64,000 nt of DNA from Lachnospiraceae bacterium (GTDB lineage: Bacteria > Bacillota > Clostridia > Lachnospirales > Lachnospiraceae), in contig JAFUIR010000018.1 in NCBI GenBank assembly GCA_017468395.1, positions 1 to 64,000 of the forward strand, written 5' to 3'. Position 1 is the first letter of the stretch. The number at the start of each line of letters is the position of its first letter. Made by a program: the position numbers and the translations under genes. This document shows, piece after piece, positions 1 through 8,538 of this stretch. A model generated the notes under the pieces. It was not told the origin of the DNA and ran no database searches. It saw nothing but the letters and a program-made list of their open reading frames with translations.

Positions 1-44
1 GACTGAAAATCCTCGTGTCGCTGGTTCGATTCCGGCTCTGGGCA
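1..44 (+). tRNA. tRNA-Phe(GAA), 3' part only
   Basis: The window opens inside a tRNA. Visible are the anticodon loop CTGAAAA (anticodon GAA, Phe), the 3' anticodon stem TCCTC, a 5-nt variable loop, a T arm with TTCGATT loop and GCTGG/CCGGC stem, and the 3' acceptor strand ending with discriminator A at 44. CCA is not encoded. The 5' half lies outside the window. Confidence 0.9.
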
Positions 45-74
45 CTTTGCTTGTAATAATGCAAGTAGATTTAC

Positions 75-147
75 GGGCGTGTAGCTCAGTCGGTAGAGCA
101 CTTGACTTTTAATCAAGTTGTCCGGGGTTCGAATCCCCGCACGCTCA
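75..147 (+). tRNA. tRNA-Lys(UUU)
   Basis: Complete cloverleaf: acceptor GGGCGTG pairs with CACGCTC (one G-U), D arm GCTC..GAGC, anticodon stem CTTGA/TCAAG around loop CTTTTAA (anticodon TTT, Lys), and T arm CGGGG/CCCCG with TTCGAAT loop. Discriminator is A147; CCA is not encoded. It lies 30 bp after tRNA-Phe, so both probably belong to one tRNA transcript that ends at the terminator at 152-184. Confidence 0.96.
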
Positions 148-151
148 GTAG

Positions 152-184
152 AAAAGTTGTATTCGAAAGAATGCAGCTTTTTTT
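152..184 (+). terminator. Rho-independent terminator of tRNA operon
   Basis: About ten paired bases (AGTTGTATTC with GAATGCAGCT, including G-U pairs) close a GAAA tetraloop, followed by a T-rich run. It directly follows tRNA-Lys. Confidence 0.85.
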
Positions 185-229
185 ATTGTAAAAATATATT
201 AGATGCTGTATTTCTTCAATAAAAAGTGG

Positions 230-235
230 TATAAT
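230..235 (+). promoter_or_regulatory. Putative -10 element for decarboxylase-led operon
   Basis: A perfect TATAAT lies 70 bp before the first coding gene and after the tRNA terminator. No good -35 hexamer is visible at the usual distance, so this is only a -10 assignment. Confidence 0.45.
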
Positions 236-304
236 AAAGTGCTTTAATGTTGTCAAAATTTTTTGCGTGAAGAGACGATTATGACACATTGGATAGGAGT
301 ATTT

Positions 305-1771
305 GTGGGAAATTTGTATCAGAAGTTGTTAGAAAACGGAAAATCGGATTTCTATCCTTATCATATGCCGGGACACAAAAGAAAACCTTTAACAGAGGTT
401 TTGAAAAGGGTATGTGATATTGATATTACGGAAATTGACGGATTTGATAATTTGCATCATGCCGAAGGAATTCTGGCTCAGTTGCAAAAACGTGCAGCAA
501 AGATATATGGTTCCGAAGAATGCTTTTATTTGGTAGGCGGCAGTACTGCCGGGATTTTAAGCGCTATTGCTACGGTGATAAAACGTGGTGAAACTTTTTT
601 GATAGGAAGAAACTGTCACAAATCTGTGTATCATGGAGCGTATTTAAATGGTGCGAATACAGAATATTTATTTCCGGAAAGTGTTAAAGGTGTAGGGATT
701 GTAGGAGAAGTGACTGCGCAGCAGGTGCAACTGGCACTGGAAAGTAATTCCCGTATAAAGGCGGTAATTATTGTATCACCCACTTATGAAGGAGTTGTGT
801 CCAATGTGCGAGAAATAGCGGATATCGTGCACGAATATGGAATTCCGCTTATTGTTGATGAGGCTCATGGCGCCCACTTTGGATTTCATGAAATGTGGCC
901 TCATTCTGCCTGTACGCAGGGAGCGGATATTGTAATACAGAGTCTGCATAAAACATTGCCTTCTTTAACACAAACTGCACTTCTTCATGTGAATGGGAAT
1001 TTGGTCGACAGAAGCCGCTTGAAAAGATTTTTGGCTATTCATCAAACCAGTAGCCCTTCCTATGTTTTTATGGCAGGTATTGAAGAATCTTTGGATTATA
1101 TGGAATCTGTAGGTAAATCCCGGATGGATAAATTTGCAGATTTGTGGTGGCAGATGCTAAAAAATTTGTCAGCGTGTAAAGTACTGATGATTTATCCGAA
1201 AAAGATGGATGGACAGGATTTTGGGGATGCTAAGGAAACAAAAGAAAAAAGGATAAAATACGATATTGGTAAATTGGTGATTTCTGTCGAAAATAGTAAT
1301 ATATCGGGGCAGAAATTATATGATATTTTATTAAATGATTATCATTTACAAATGGAAATGGCAGGAGGAAGTTATGTTCTTGCAATGTTTACGTTGGCGG
1401 ATGAACAGGATGCATATGTCAGATTGACAGAAGCCTTGTTAGAGATTGACAAGAAACTGAGGATAAGTGTACCTGCAAAAGCAAAATCAGATGTAGCCCC
1501 GAATAGGGAGCCTCTTGAAAAAGCCATGGAATTTTGGATGGCTTGGGATATGACTACAGAGTTGGTGGATGTGGATGATTGCGATGGACGCATTGCAGGA
1601 GATTTTATTAATCTGTACCCGCCGGGAGTTCCTGTGGTTGTTCCGGGTGAGATACTAAAAGAAGAGATTTTGGAAATAATAAAAGAATACATACGGCAAG
1701 GTCTTCCGGTACATGGGGTTAAGTGCATGGAAGGAAAAGTATGGTTAGAGGTAATATATGGGAAGCAATAA
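305..1771 (+). CDS. Orn/Lys/Arg decarboxylase family protein (YaaO/SpeA-like)
   Basis: A PLP-dependent fold-type I decarboxylase of the ornithine/lysine/arginine class, likely cytosolic and acting in polyamine metabolism; the substrate cannot be told from sequence. The N-terminal YPYHMPGHKR motif, the aspartate region IVDEAHGAHFG and the PLP-lysine motif SLHKTLPSLTQ are diagnostic. I chose the GTG start at 305 because AGGAG (295-299) lies 5 bp before it and homologues begin close to an LYxKL segment; ATG 281 or GTG/ATG-like starts from 263 would only add residues without an obvious ribosome site. It gives 488 residues, normal for the short Gram-positive form without the wing domain. In Bacillus the homologue yaaO precedes tmk in the same neighbourhood, matching the gene order here apart from pyk. 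Confidence 0.9.
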   Translation: MGNLYQKLLENGKSDFYPYHMPGHKRKPLTEVLKRVCDIDITEIDGFDNLHHAEGILAQLQKRAAKIYGSEECFYLVGGSTAGILSAIATVIKRGETFLIGRNCHKSVYHGAYLNGANTEYLFPESVKGVGIVGEVTAQQVQLALESNSRIKAVIIVSPTYEGVVSNVREIADIVHEYGIPLIVDEAHGAHFGFHEMWPHSACTQGADIVIQSLHKTLPSLTQTALLHVNGNLVDRSRLKRFLAIHQTSSPSYVFMAGIEESLDYMESVGKSRMDKFADLWWQMLKNLSACKVLMIYPKKMDGQDFGDAKETKEKRIKYDIGKLVISVENSNISGQKLYDILLNDYHLQMEMAGGSYVLAMFTLADEQDAYVRLTEALLEIDKKLRISVPAKAKSDVAPNREPLEKAMEFWMAWDMTTELVDVDDCDGRIAGDFINLYPPGVPVVVPGEILKEEILEIIKEYIRQGLPVHGVKCMEGKVWLEVIYGKQ

Positions 1772-1787
1772 CGGAAAGGAATTATTA

Positions 1788-3209
1788 ATGAGGAAAACAA
1801 AAATTATTTGTACAATCGGTCCGGCAAGTGAGAATGAGGAGAAATTAAAGGAGTTAATGCTGGCGGGAATGAATGTTGCCAGATTTAACTTTTCTCACGG
1901 TACACATAAAGAGCAGTTGGTAAAATACAACAGAGTGCTGAAGGTTAGAAAAGAGTTGGGACTGCCGGTGGCAACTTTGCTTGATACAAAAGGACCGGAA
2001 ATCCGTTTGAGAGATTTTGAAGATGGAAAGGTTGAATTGAAAGCAGGACAGAATTTCGTCCTTACTACAGAGGAAGTACTTGGAACTGCCGAAAGGGCAT
2101 CTATTACTTATAGGGGTCTGAAGCACGACATAAGTGTAGGAACGACTATCCTGATTGATGACGGTTTGATTGAAATGCTGGTAGAAGAGATTACCGGTAA
2201 TGATATTGTATGTAAGGTTATTAACGGCGGTTTTGTTTCTAATCATAAAGGTGTAAATGTTCCCGGTGCCATTCTTTCTATGCCTTATATCAGTGAGGTT
2301 GACAGAGAAGATATTATTTTCGGTGCAGAGCATGGCTATGATTTTCTTGCGGCATCTTTTGTGCGTACTAAGGAGGATGTTCTGGAAGTCAGAAAAATTA
2401 TTGAAGAGCATGGTGGCAGAACAAAAATTATTGCAAAAATCGAAAATATGCAGGGTATTAATAATTTGGAAGAAATCATTTCTGTTTCTGATGGTATTAT
2501 GGTTGCAAGAGGCGATATGGGTGTGGAAGTGCCCATGGAGGAAGTGCCTGTCCTTCAGAAAAAAATGATTAAGATGGCAGTTGCCCAAGGTAAACACGTT
2601 ATTACTGCCACACAGATGCTGGAGTCTATGATTAAGAATCCGCGTCCCACCAGAGCGGAGGTAACAGATATTGCCAATGCCATTTATGACGGTACGACAG
2701 CGATTATGCTTTCCGGTGAAACTGCAGCGGGTGCTTATCCCATTGAGGCGGTAAAAACCATGGCCCGCATTGCGCAAAGAGCAGAGCAGGATATTGATTA
2801 TCGCGCACGAATGCAGAAAATCCAGAGTATCAGTTCAGAAAGTCTGGATATTACAACTGCTATTTCTTTTGCGTCCTGTACTGTGGCTATGGATTTGAAA
2901 GCGGCAGCTATTATTACCGTAACTATGTCCGGCTTTACAGCAAATATGATTGCGAGATATAAACCCGGTTGCCCCATCATCGGATGTACATTGGATGAAA
3001 AAGTCTACAGACAGTTGAATTTGCTGTGGGGTGTAACACCGCTTATGATTAAGAAAGAGCGTACCACAGACGAATTGTTTGAAGAAGCCGTTTTCAAATG
3101 TAAGCAGGCAGGTTTGGTAAAACCAGGTGACACAGTTGTCATAACTGCAGGTGTGCCTTTGGGCGTTGCAGGAAAAACGGATATGATTCATGTTGTGGAA
3201 GTAGAATAA
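1788..3209 (+). CDS. pyk: Pyruvate kinase
   Basis: Catalyses phosphoenolpyruvate plus ADP to pyruvate plus ATP, the last glycolytic step. The N-terminus RKTKIICTIGPAS, the DTKGPEIR motif, the catalytic-lysine region IIAKIENMQG, MVARGDMGVE and the ITATQMLESM segment are all present. Start at ATG 1788 has GAAAGGA 7 bp upstream; an in-frame start at 1758 would overlap the previous gene and adds a non-conserved tail. At 473 residues it is the short form without the C-terminal PEP-utiliser-like extension seen in Bacillus. It follows the decarboxylase gene by 16 bp and is probably co-transcribed with it. Its insertion between the decarboxylase and the kinase/YaaR block is unlike the Bacillus order. 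Confidence 0.97.
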   Translation: MRKTKIICTIGPASENEEKLKELMLAGMNVARFNFSHGTHKEQLVKYNRVLKVRKELGLPVATLLDTKGPEIRLRDFEDGKVELKAGQNFVLTTEEVLGTAERASITYRGLKHDISVGTTILIDDGLIEMLVEEITGNDIVCKVINGGFVSNHKGVNVPGAILSMPYISEVDREDIIFGAEHGYDFLAASFVRTKEDVLEVRKIIEEHGGRTKIIAKIENMQGINNLEEIISVSDGIMVARGDMGVEVPMEEVPVLQKKMIKMAVAQGKHVITATQMLESMIKNPRPTRAEVTDIANAIYDGTTAIMLSGETAAGAYPIEAVKTMARIAQRAEQDIDYRARMQKIQSISSESLDITTAISFASCTVAMDLKAAAIITVTMSGFTANMIARYKPGCPIIGCTLDEKVYRQLNLLWGVTPLMIKKERTTDELFEEAVFKCKQAGLVKPGDTVVITAGVPLGVAGKTDMIHVVEVE

Positions 3210-3251
3210 AGAATTGAAGGTAAAACAGTAAGGGGTCAGGGATTAAAGATT

Positions 3252-3842
3252 ATGGGAAAGATTGTTTACCTGATGGGAAAAAGTTCCACGGGAAAAGATA
3301 CAATTTATAAGAGGCTGATTTCGCATCCGCAGTTAAGACTGAAAACTATTGTACCCTATACCACCAGACCCATCCGTGTCAAGGAAACTGAGGGTGTGGA
3401 ATATCATTTTACAGATGAAGAAAGATTTCAAAATCTCAGTCAGGCCGGCAAAGTAATTGAGCAGCGGGCCTACCATACATATCATGGGCTTTGGCGCTAT
3501 TTTACGGTAGATGATGGTCAGATTAAATTGGACGAAGGTAACTACATTTATATAGGAACTTTGGAGTCCTTTAACAGTACTGCGGATTATTTCGGACGGG
3601 AATATTTAATTCCGGTGTTGATTGAACTGGATGATGGCGTGCGGCTTCAGCGGGCGTTGGATAGGGAAAAGAAGCAGGCAGAGCCTAAATATGAAGAGAT
3701 GTGCAGGCGTTTTTTGGCAGACAGTGAAGATTTCAGTGAGGAAAAAATCAAGCAGGCGGGGATAGGAACTGCACGCTTTTATAATGATGATTTACACAAA
3801 TGTATTGAAGAAATTGTTTGTCACATTAAGAAAAACTTGTAA
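3252..3842 (+). CDS. Guanylate kinase-like protein
   Basis: P-loop nucleotide monophosphate kinase of the guanylate kinase family. The Walker A motif GKSSTGKDT at residues 9-17, the [17 protein letters not shown] segment (the GMP-binding loop of GMP kinases, YTTRxxRxxExxGxxYxF) and a C-terminal R-rich lid support GMP to GDP phosphorylation. At 196 residues it is of usual length, but it diverges from the classical GMP kinase SGPSGxGK loop, so it may be a paralogue rather than the essential enzyme. It sits where thymidylate kinase (tmk) sits in the Bacillus block ahead of yaaR-holB. The gene is separated by 42 bp from pyk and 14 bp from the next gene, so it is likely in the same operon. Confidence 0.85.
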   Translation: MGKIVYLMGKSSTGKDTIYKRLISHPQLRLKTIVPYTTRPIRVKETEGVEYHFTDEERFQNLSQAGKVIEQRAYHTYHGLWRYFTVDDGQIKLDEGNYIYIGTLESFNSTADYFGREYLIPVLIELDDGVRLQRALDREKKQAEPKYEEMCRRFLADSEDFSEEKIKQAGIGTARFYNDDLHKCIEEIVCHIKKNL

Positions 3843-3856
3843 GAGGAGGTGAGAGT

Positions 3857-4297
3857 ATGGCTATGCGGGTAGAACAAGTACAGCAGGCGCAGCAGGTACA
3901 ACAGACGCAGCAGACGCAACCTACAGATGGGACTTTCAAATTTACTTTGGCCAGTCATATCGAGGAAGCAGAACTTCAGGCAAGATTGCAAACGCTGATG
4001 GAAGGAATTACCATGCAGGGGGAAAAACTTGCAAAGAAACGTGACGTGGCAGATATGCGCAGGTATCGCGGTCTTATTAAAGAGTTCTTAAACGAAGTGG
4101 TCAGTCGCTCTCATTCTTTCACAAGAGAAAACTTTTTGGACAGGCGTGGCCGGCACAGAGTTTACGGAATTATCCGTCTGGTGGATCAGACTTTGGATGA
4201 GTTGGCGCAGGAACTGGTAAAAGACGAACAGGATAATCTGGCAATCCTAAGTAAGATTGGTGAGATTAGGGGATTGCTTTTGGATATTTTTACATAA
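3857..4297 (+). CDS. YaaR family protein (DUF327)
   Basis: A 146-residue member of the DUF327/YaaR family, whose biochemical role is unknown. The first 25 residues are a low-complexity Gln-rich tract ([14 protein letters not shown]), followed by a helical domain with the family segment [29 protein letters not shown]. The strong AGGAGGTGAG ribosome site fixes ATG 3857. In Bacillus the homologue also lies directly before holB, and the same adjacency (17 bp gap) is seen here, so the assignment rests on both sequence and synteny. Confidence 0.88.
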   Translation: MAMRVEQVQQAQQVQQTQQTQPTDGTFKFTLASHIEEAELQARLQTLMEGITMQGEKLAKKRDVADMRRYRGLIKEFLNEVVSRSHSFTRENFLDRRGRHRVYGIIRLVDQTLDELAQELVKDEQDNLAILSKIGEIRGLLLDIFT

Positions 4298-4314
4298 ATT
4301 ACGCGGGAGGAAAT

Positions 4315-5307
4315 ATGGCTAAGTTTCAAGATATTATCGGTCAGGAACAAATAAAAGAGCATTTACAAAGTGCTCTTATGACGGGAAAAATTTCTCATGC
4401 TTACATTATCAACGGAGAAAAGTTTTCCGGAAAAGAATTTATTGCGCAGATTTTTGCCATGGCTTTGCAGTGTGAGAAAGAAGGGAAAGAACCTTGCCAC
4501 GAGTGTCATTCCTGTAAGCAGGCGTTAAGTTTTAACCAGCCGGACATTATTCGTGTTACTCATGAGAAGCCCAACACAATCAGCGTAGATGATGTGCGTA
4601 CCCAGATTAATAATGACATCGCCATTAAGCCCTACAGTAGCCCTTATAAGGTGTATATTGTAAGTGAGGCGGAGAAGATGACACCTCAGGCGCAAAATGC
4701 TCTTTTAAAGACTTTGGAGGAGCCTCCTGCTTATGCAGTGATCTTACTTTTGACTACCAACGTAAATTCTCTGCTACAGACTATTCTCAGCCGCTGTGTG
4801 GTACTGAATATGAAGCCTGTCAGTGACGAGTTAATGCGGGAATATCTGATGAAGCAGTTGCAGGTGCCGGACTATAAAGCAGAGGTATGCACTGCCTTTG
4901 CAAGAGGAAATGTGGGCAAGGCCAAAATGCTGGCATCCAGTGAAGAATTTGAAAACGTTAAGTCGGAAGCCTTATCCTTGCTGAAAGGCATTAAAGATAT
5001 TGATGTGACGGAAATGATTGCGGCAATCAAGCGTGTCAATGAATATAAGATGGATGTGAACGACTATTTGGATATTATTTGTATCTGGTATCGTGATGTG
5101 CTTCTTTTCAAAGCTACAAACGATGTAAATCATTTGGTTTTCCGTGAAGAAATCCAGAATATCCGGAAAGTGGCAGGCAGGACTTCCTACGAAGGATTGG
5201 AGGCTGTTTTGCAGGCGTTGGAAAAAGCAAAAAGCAGATTGAATGCCAATGTCAATTTTGATTTGACGGTGGAACTTCTTTTGATGGAGATTAAAGAAAA
5301 CGGTTAA
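4315..5307 (+). CDS. holB: DNA polymerase III subunit delta' (clamp loader)
   Basis: Clamp-loader subunit that helps load the beta clamp at primed sites. The N-terminal AAA+ domain has a degenerate P-loop (GEKFSGKE, Glu in place of Thr/Ser), as is usual for delta', which does not hydrolyse ATP. Four cysteines, C53, C61, C64 and C67, form the zinc module. The segment LLKTLEEPPAYAVILLLTTN and the SRC sensor follow. The 330-residue length is normal. GGGAGG lies 4 bp before ATG 4315. Neighbours yaaR and ricT match the Bacillus order. Confidence 0.95.
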   Translation: MAKFQDIIGQEQIKEHLQSALMTGKISHAYIINGEKFSGKEFIAQIFAMALQCEKEGKEPCHECHSCKQALSFNQPDIIRVTHEKPNTISVDDVRTQINNDIAIKPYSSPYKVYIVSEAEKMTPQAQNALLKTLEEPPAYAVILLLTTNVNSLLQTILSRCVVLNMKPVSDELMREYLMKQLQVPDYKAEVCTAFARGNVGKAKMLASSEEFENVKSEALSLLKGIKDIDVTEMIAAIKRVNEYKMDVNDYLDIICIWYRDVLLFKATNDVNHLVFREEIQNIRKVAGRTSYEGLEAVLQALEKAKSRLNANVNFDLTVELLLMEIKENG

Positions 5308-5327
5308 ATATGGCAGTGGGCAGTGGA

Positions 5328-5356
5328 TTGGCAGAAAAAAATATTTGTGCTATACT
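5328..5356 (+). promoter_or_regulatory. Sigma-A-type promoter upstream of ricT
   Basis: TTGGCA (5328-5333) and TATACT (5351-5356) are separated by exactly 17 bp, about 50 bp before the ricT start. It would give ricT-trmN6-rsmI their own transcript in addition to read-through from holB. Confidence 0.7.
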
Positions 5357-5406
5357 GTCTGAGAAAGTAGTGATATGTACAATGCATATCGAATGGAGGT
5401 TTATAG

Positions 5407-6327
5407 ATGATAAAAGTAATTGGTGTCAGATTCCGCACGGCGGGTAAAATATATTTTTTTGATCCCGGAAAGTTTGAAATTAAAAAGGGCGATCATGTGA
5501 TTGTGGAGACCGCAAGAGGTATCGAATTCGGTACTGTTGTGGCAGAGCCGAAAGAAGTGGCGGAGGATAAAGTAATTCAGCCTTTGAAGCCTGTGCTTCG
5601 TATTGCAAGCCAAAAGGATGTGGAGCAGGAGGCTTCAAACAAGGAAAAGGAAAGAGAGGCATTTAAAGTATGTCTTGAAAAAATCCGCAAACATGGTCTG
5701 GAAATGAAACTGATTGATGCGGAGTATACTTTTGATAATAATAAAGTTTTGTTTTATTTCACGGCTGACGGAAGAATTGACTTCAGAGAGTTGGTAAAGG
5801 ATCTTGCTGCTGTATTTAAAACAAGAATTGAACTTCGTCAGATCGGTGTCCGTGATGAGACTAAGATTTTGGGTGGCATCGGTATTTGCGGCAGACCTTT
5901 GTGCTGTCATACTCATTTGCCGGAGTTTGTTCCGGTATCCATTAAGATGGCAAAAGAGCAGAATTTGTCTTTGAATCCCACCAAGATCTCCGGCGTTTGC
6001 GGCAGATTAATGTGTTGCCTGAAACATGAGGAAGAAACTTACGAAGAACTGAACAGAAGACTTCCGGGTGTAGGGGATTTTGTTACTACCGAGGATGGTC
6101 TGAAAGGTGAAGTTCACAGCGTGAACGTTTTAAGGCAGTTGGTAAAAGTGGTAGTGGATGTGAATGACGAAAAAGAAATTCAGGAATACCGCGTGGACCA
6201 ACTCCGGTTTAAACGTAAACATGGCAAAAAGGATAAAATGAATTTGTCCAGTGAAGAAATGAAAGAACTGGAGAAACTGGAGAAACAGGAAAGCAAGGAA
6301 GGAAAGTCAAAACTGGATGACAATTAA
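5407..6327 (+). CDS. ricT: PSP1 domain protein RicT (YaaT)
   Basis: Homologue of Bacillus RicT/YaaT, part of the RicAFT complex that works with RNase Y in mRNA maturation and affects sporulation, competence and biofilm decisions. The PSP1 domain fills most of the 306 residues. The two conserved cysteine clusters CGRPLCC (C161, C166, C167) and CGRLMCC (C198, C203, C204) match those that bind an iron-sulfur cluster in the Bacillus complex. The C-terminus is a charged Lys/Glu tail. The gene overlaps trmN6 by 11 bp, so translation is probably coupled. RicA and RicF homologues are not in this window. Confidence 0.93.
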   Translation: MIKVIGVRFRTAGKIYFFDPGKFEIKKGDHVIVETARGIEFGTVVAEPKEVAEDKVIQPLKPVLRIASQKDVEQEASNKEKEREAFKVCLEKIRKHGLEMKLIDAEYTFDNNKVLFYFTADGRIDFRELVKDLAAVFKTRIELRQIGVRDETKILGGIGICGRPLCCHTHLPEFVPVSIKMAKEQNLSLNPTKISGVCGRLMCCLKHEEETYEELNRRLPGVGDFVTTEDGLKGEVHSVNVLRQLVKVVVDVNDEKEIQEYRVDQLRFKRKHGKKDKMNLSSEEMKELEKLEKQESKEGKSKLDDN

Positions 6328-7054
6328 TCTGAAAGAAAACGAACGATTAGATGAATTGCAGAGAAATGGTTACCGCATCATTCAAAATCCGGAAAAGTTT
6401 TGTTTCGGTATGGATGCGGTACTGCTTTCCGGGTTTGCAAAGGCAAAGGCCGGAGACAGAGTGCTGGATATGGGAACGGGAACCGGTATTATTCCTATTC
6501 TCATGGAGGCAAAGACTAAGGCGGCTCATTTGACGGGACTGGAAGTTCAGGAAGAAAGTGCAGATATGGCAAGGCGCAGTGTGGCGCTGAATGGCCTGAC
6601 GGATAAGATCGAGATTGTCATTGGCGATATTAAGGAAGCAGACCAAATTTTCAAGTCTGCTTCTTTTGATGTGATTACCTGTAATCCCCCGTACATGATA
6701 GGTCAGCATGGACTGCAAAATCCCGACGAACCCAAGGCAATAGCCAGACATGAGATTTTGTGTACACTTGAGGATGTGGTGTCCAAAGCGGCTAAACTTT
6801 TAAAACCCGGCGGACATTTTTATATGGTGCACAGACCATTTAGGCTGGCGGAGATTATTACTCTGATGTCTGCTTATAAATTGGAGCCTAAGCGTATGCA
6901 ATTGGTATATCCCTTCGTGGACAAGGAGCCCAATATGGTTTTGATTGAAGGCGTGCGGGGCGGCAAACCCCGGATGACGGTGGAAAAACCGCTGATTGTT
7001 TACAGGGCGCCCGGAGAGTATATGCCGGAAATTTATGATGTGTACGGATATTAA
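6317..7054 (+). CDS. trmN6: tRNA1(Val) (adenine(37)-N6)-methyltransferase family protein
   Basis: Class I SAM-dependent methyltransferase of 245 residues. The SAM-binding motif DMGTGTGIIPILM, the acidic residue in GLEVQEESADMA and the catalytic NPPY motif (VITCNPPYMIG) are those of N6-adenine methyltransferases of the YfiC/TrmN6 (Bacillus YabB) group. The N-terminal segment RIIQNPEKFCFGMDAVLLSG is also typical. It starts inside ricT at ATG 6317 and precedes rsmI, as in Bacillus. Confidence 0.88.
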   Translation: MTINLKENERLDELQRNGYRIIQNPEKFCFGMDAVLLSGFAKAKAGDRVLDMGTGTGIIPILMEAKTKAAHLTGLEVQEESADMARRSVALNGLTDKIEIVIGDIKEADQIFKSASFDVITCNPPYMIGQHGLQNPDEPKAIARHEILCTLEDVVSKAAKLLKPGGHFYMVHRPFRLAEIITLMSAYKLEPKRMQLVYPFVDKEPNMVLIEGVRGGKPRMTVEKPLIVYRAPGEYMPEIYDVYGY

Positions 7055-7121
7055 AGCAGGAAATAAAAAGCAAATGGTGCCGTGAATCCGGAAGAGAAAA
7101 ACGGCAGCAGGAGGATAAAAC

Positions 7122-7976
7122 ATGGCGGGAACACTGTATTTATGTGCAACACCAATCGGCAATTTAAAGGATATTACCCCCAGAGTATTGGAAACACTAT
7201 CAGAGGTGGATTTGATTGCTGCGGAAGATACCAGAAACAGCATGAAACTCATGACCCATTTTGAGATTAAAACACCCATGACCAGTTATCATGAATACAA
7301 TAAGGTGGAAAAAGCGCAGCAATTGTTGGGCCAGCTTCAGGCAGGAAAAAATATTGCGCTGATTACGGATGCGGGAACACCGGCTATTTCCGACCCCGGT
7401 GAAGTTTTGGTGCGAATGTGTCTGGAAAGCGGAGTGAGCGTAACTTCTCTGCCCGGACCGGCAGCCTGCATTGTAGCACTGACTTTGTCGGGGCTTAGCA
7501 CCAGAAGGTTTTGTTTTGAAGGCTTTTTGCCTGCGGATAAAAAAGAAAAAAGTCAGGTGCTGGAAGAACTGAGAGAAGAGAGCAGAACCATGATTCTTTA
7601 CGAGGCCCCCCATCATTTGGTAAGAACTTTGGAGGAACTGAAAAGTGCCCTCGGCAATAGAAAGATTACATTGTGCAGGGAACTGACCAAAAAGTTTGAG
7701 ACTGTTATGCCTACCACTTTGGAGGATGCACTGGCTTTTTATGAACAGGAAGAGCCCAGGGGCGAGTATGTGCTTGTGGTGGAAGGCAAAAGTATGGAAG
7801 AAAAGAAGCAGGAGCAGATTGCAGGTTGGGAGAGTATGACCATTGAGGATCACATGGAATATTACACATCCCAGGGACTTGATGAAAAGAGTGCAATGAA
7901 ACAGGTGGCAAAGGACCGGGGTGTGGGAAAAAGAGAGATTTATAATTACCTGCACGTAGAGAAGGAGAATTTATAA
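7122..7976 (+). CDS. rsmI: 16S rRNA (cytidine(1402)-2'-O)-methyltransferase
   Basis: RsmI methylates the ribose of C1402 in the decoding centre of 16S rRNA. Tetrapyrrole-methylase-fold motifs are clear: TLYLCATPIGNLKDIT at the N-terminus, AAEDTR, the glycine loop ALITDAGTPAISDPG and SLPGPAACIVALTLSG. GGAGG precedes ATG 7122 by 8 bp. The 284 residues are of usual length. The DUF6472 gene begins directly after its stop codon, so the two are translationally linked. Confidence 0.96.
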   Translation: MAGTLYLCATPIGNLKDITPRVLETLSEVDLIAAEDTRNSMKLMTHFEIKTPMTSYHEYNKVEKAQQLLGQLQAGKNIALITDAGTPAISDPGEVLVRMCLESGVSVTSLPGPAACIVALTLSGLSTRRFCFEGFLPADKKEKSQVLEELREESRTMILYEAPHHLVRTLEELKSALGNRKITLCRELTKKFETVMPTTLEDALAFYEQEEPRGEYVLVVEGKSMEEKKQEQIAGWESMTIEDHMEYYTSQGLDEKSAMKQVAKDRGVGKREIYNYLHVEKENL

Positions 7977-8156
7977 ATGGCAAGTTCAAGTTGTGACATG
8001 TGTGTCAATTATGTATATGATGAAGATTATGAGTGCTATACATGTCTTGTGAATCTGGATGAAGATGAATTGGTGCGTTTTCTGACGGATAGGTTTAGTG
8101 ATTGCCCTTATTTTAGATTGGATGATGAGTACGGCGTGGTGCGTCATCAGATGTAG
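7977..8156 (+). CDS. DUF6472 family small protein
   Basis: A 59-residue open reading frame whose ATG follows the rsmI stop without a gap; GAAGGAG just inside rsmI serves as ribosome site. Translation begins MASSSCDMCVNYVYDED and ends DDEYGVVRHQM. Cysteines C6, C9, C19, C22 and C43 include two CxxC pairs, suggesting a small metal-binding fold. Proteins of this pattern (DUF6472) are common in Lachnospiraceae and Clostridia beside rsmI; function is unknown. Confidence 0.85.
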   Translation: MASSSCDMCVNYVYDEDYECYTCLVNLDEDELVRFLTDRFSDCPYFRLDDEYGVVRHQM

Positions 8157-8166
8157 AGGTTTTGAA

Positions 8167-8538
8167 GTGAAGTATATTAAGCAACTGTTGATTATTTTAT
8201 TAGTATCTTTTATTGCAGAAGCAATGGAGTATTTTATACCGCTGCCGGTAGCAGCCAGTGTCTATGGATTAATTTTGATGCTGCTTGGTCTGATGACACA
8301 TATTATTCCGCTGGAAAAAGTGGAAGGGACAGCAGATTATCTGGTGGGGATTATGGCGCTGATGTTTGTGCCGCCTACCGTGGGAATTATGGCCACAGTA
8401 GACGAATTAAAACAAATGGGTGTGGCGCTGGTAGTTATTTCTGCAGTGACAACACTGATTATTATGGTGGTCACGGGAAAAGTGGCACAGTTTATACTAA
8501 ATAAGAAGAAAAAGAGTGAGGGAGGTAATGGGTCATGA
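8167..8538 (+). CDS. lrgA: LrgA/CidA family holin-like membrane protein
   Basis: A 123-residue membrane protein with four hydrophobic segments and the family core PLPVAASVYGLILMLLGL. LrgA/CidA proteins modulate murein hydrolase activity and, with LrgB, have been tied to pyruvate or glycolate transport. I start at GTG 8167 (AGAGG upstream); longer in-frame starts from 8098 would run into the DUF6472 gene. It overlaps lrgB by ATGA. Confidence 0.9.
   Translation: MKYIKQLLIILLVSFIAEAMEYFIPLPVAASVYGLILMLLGLMTHIIPLEKVEGTADYLVGIMALMFVPPTVGIMATVDELKQMGVALVVISAVTTLIIMVVTGKVAQFILNKKKKSEGGNGS

Noticed and set aside
1854..2777. 307-codon minus-strand frame in pyk
   Set aside because: Shadow of pyruvate kinase; no motifs, no ribosome site.
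3857..3930. Gln-rich CAG/CAA run in yaaR as a microsatellite or repeat element
   Set aside because: The units are irregular and in frame; it is a low-complexity N-terminus, not a separate DNA repeat.
7200..7955. Long minus-strand open frame of 251 codons across rsmI
   Set aside because: The plus strand encodes RsmI with all motifs; the minus frame is Phe/His/Leu-rich, typical of the reverse strand of a coding gene.
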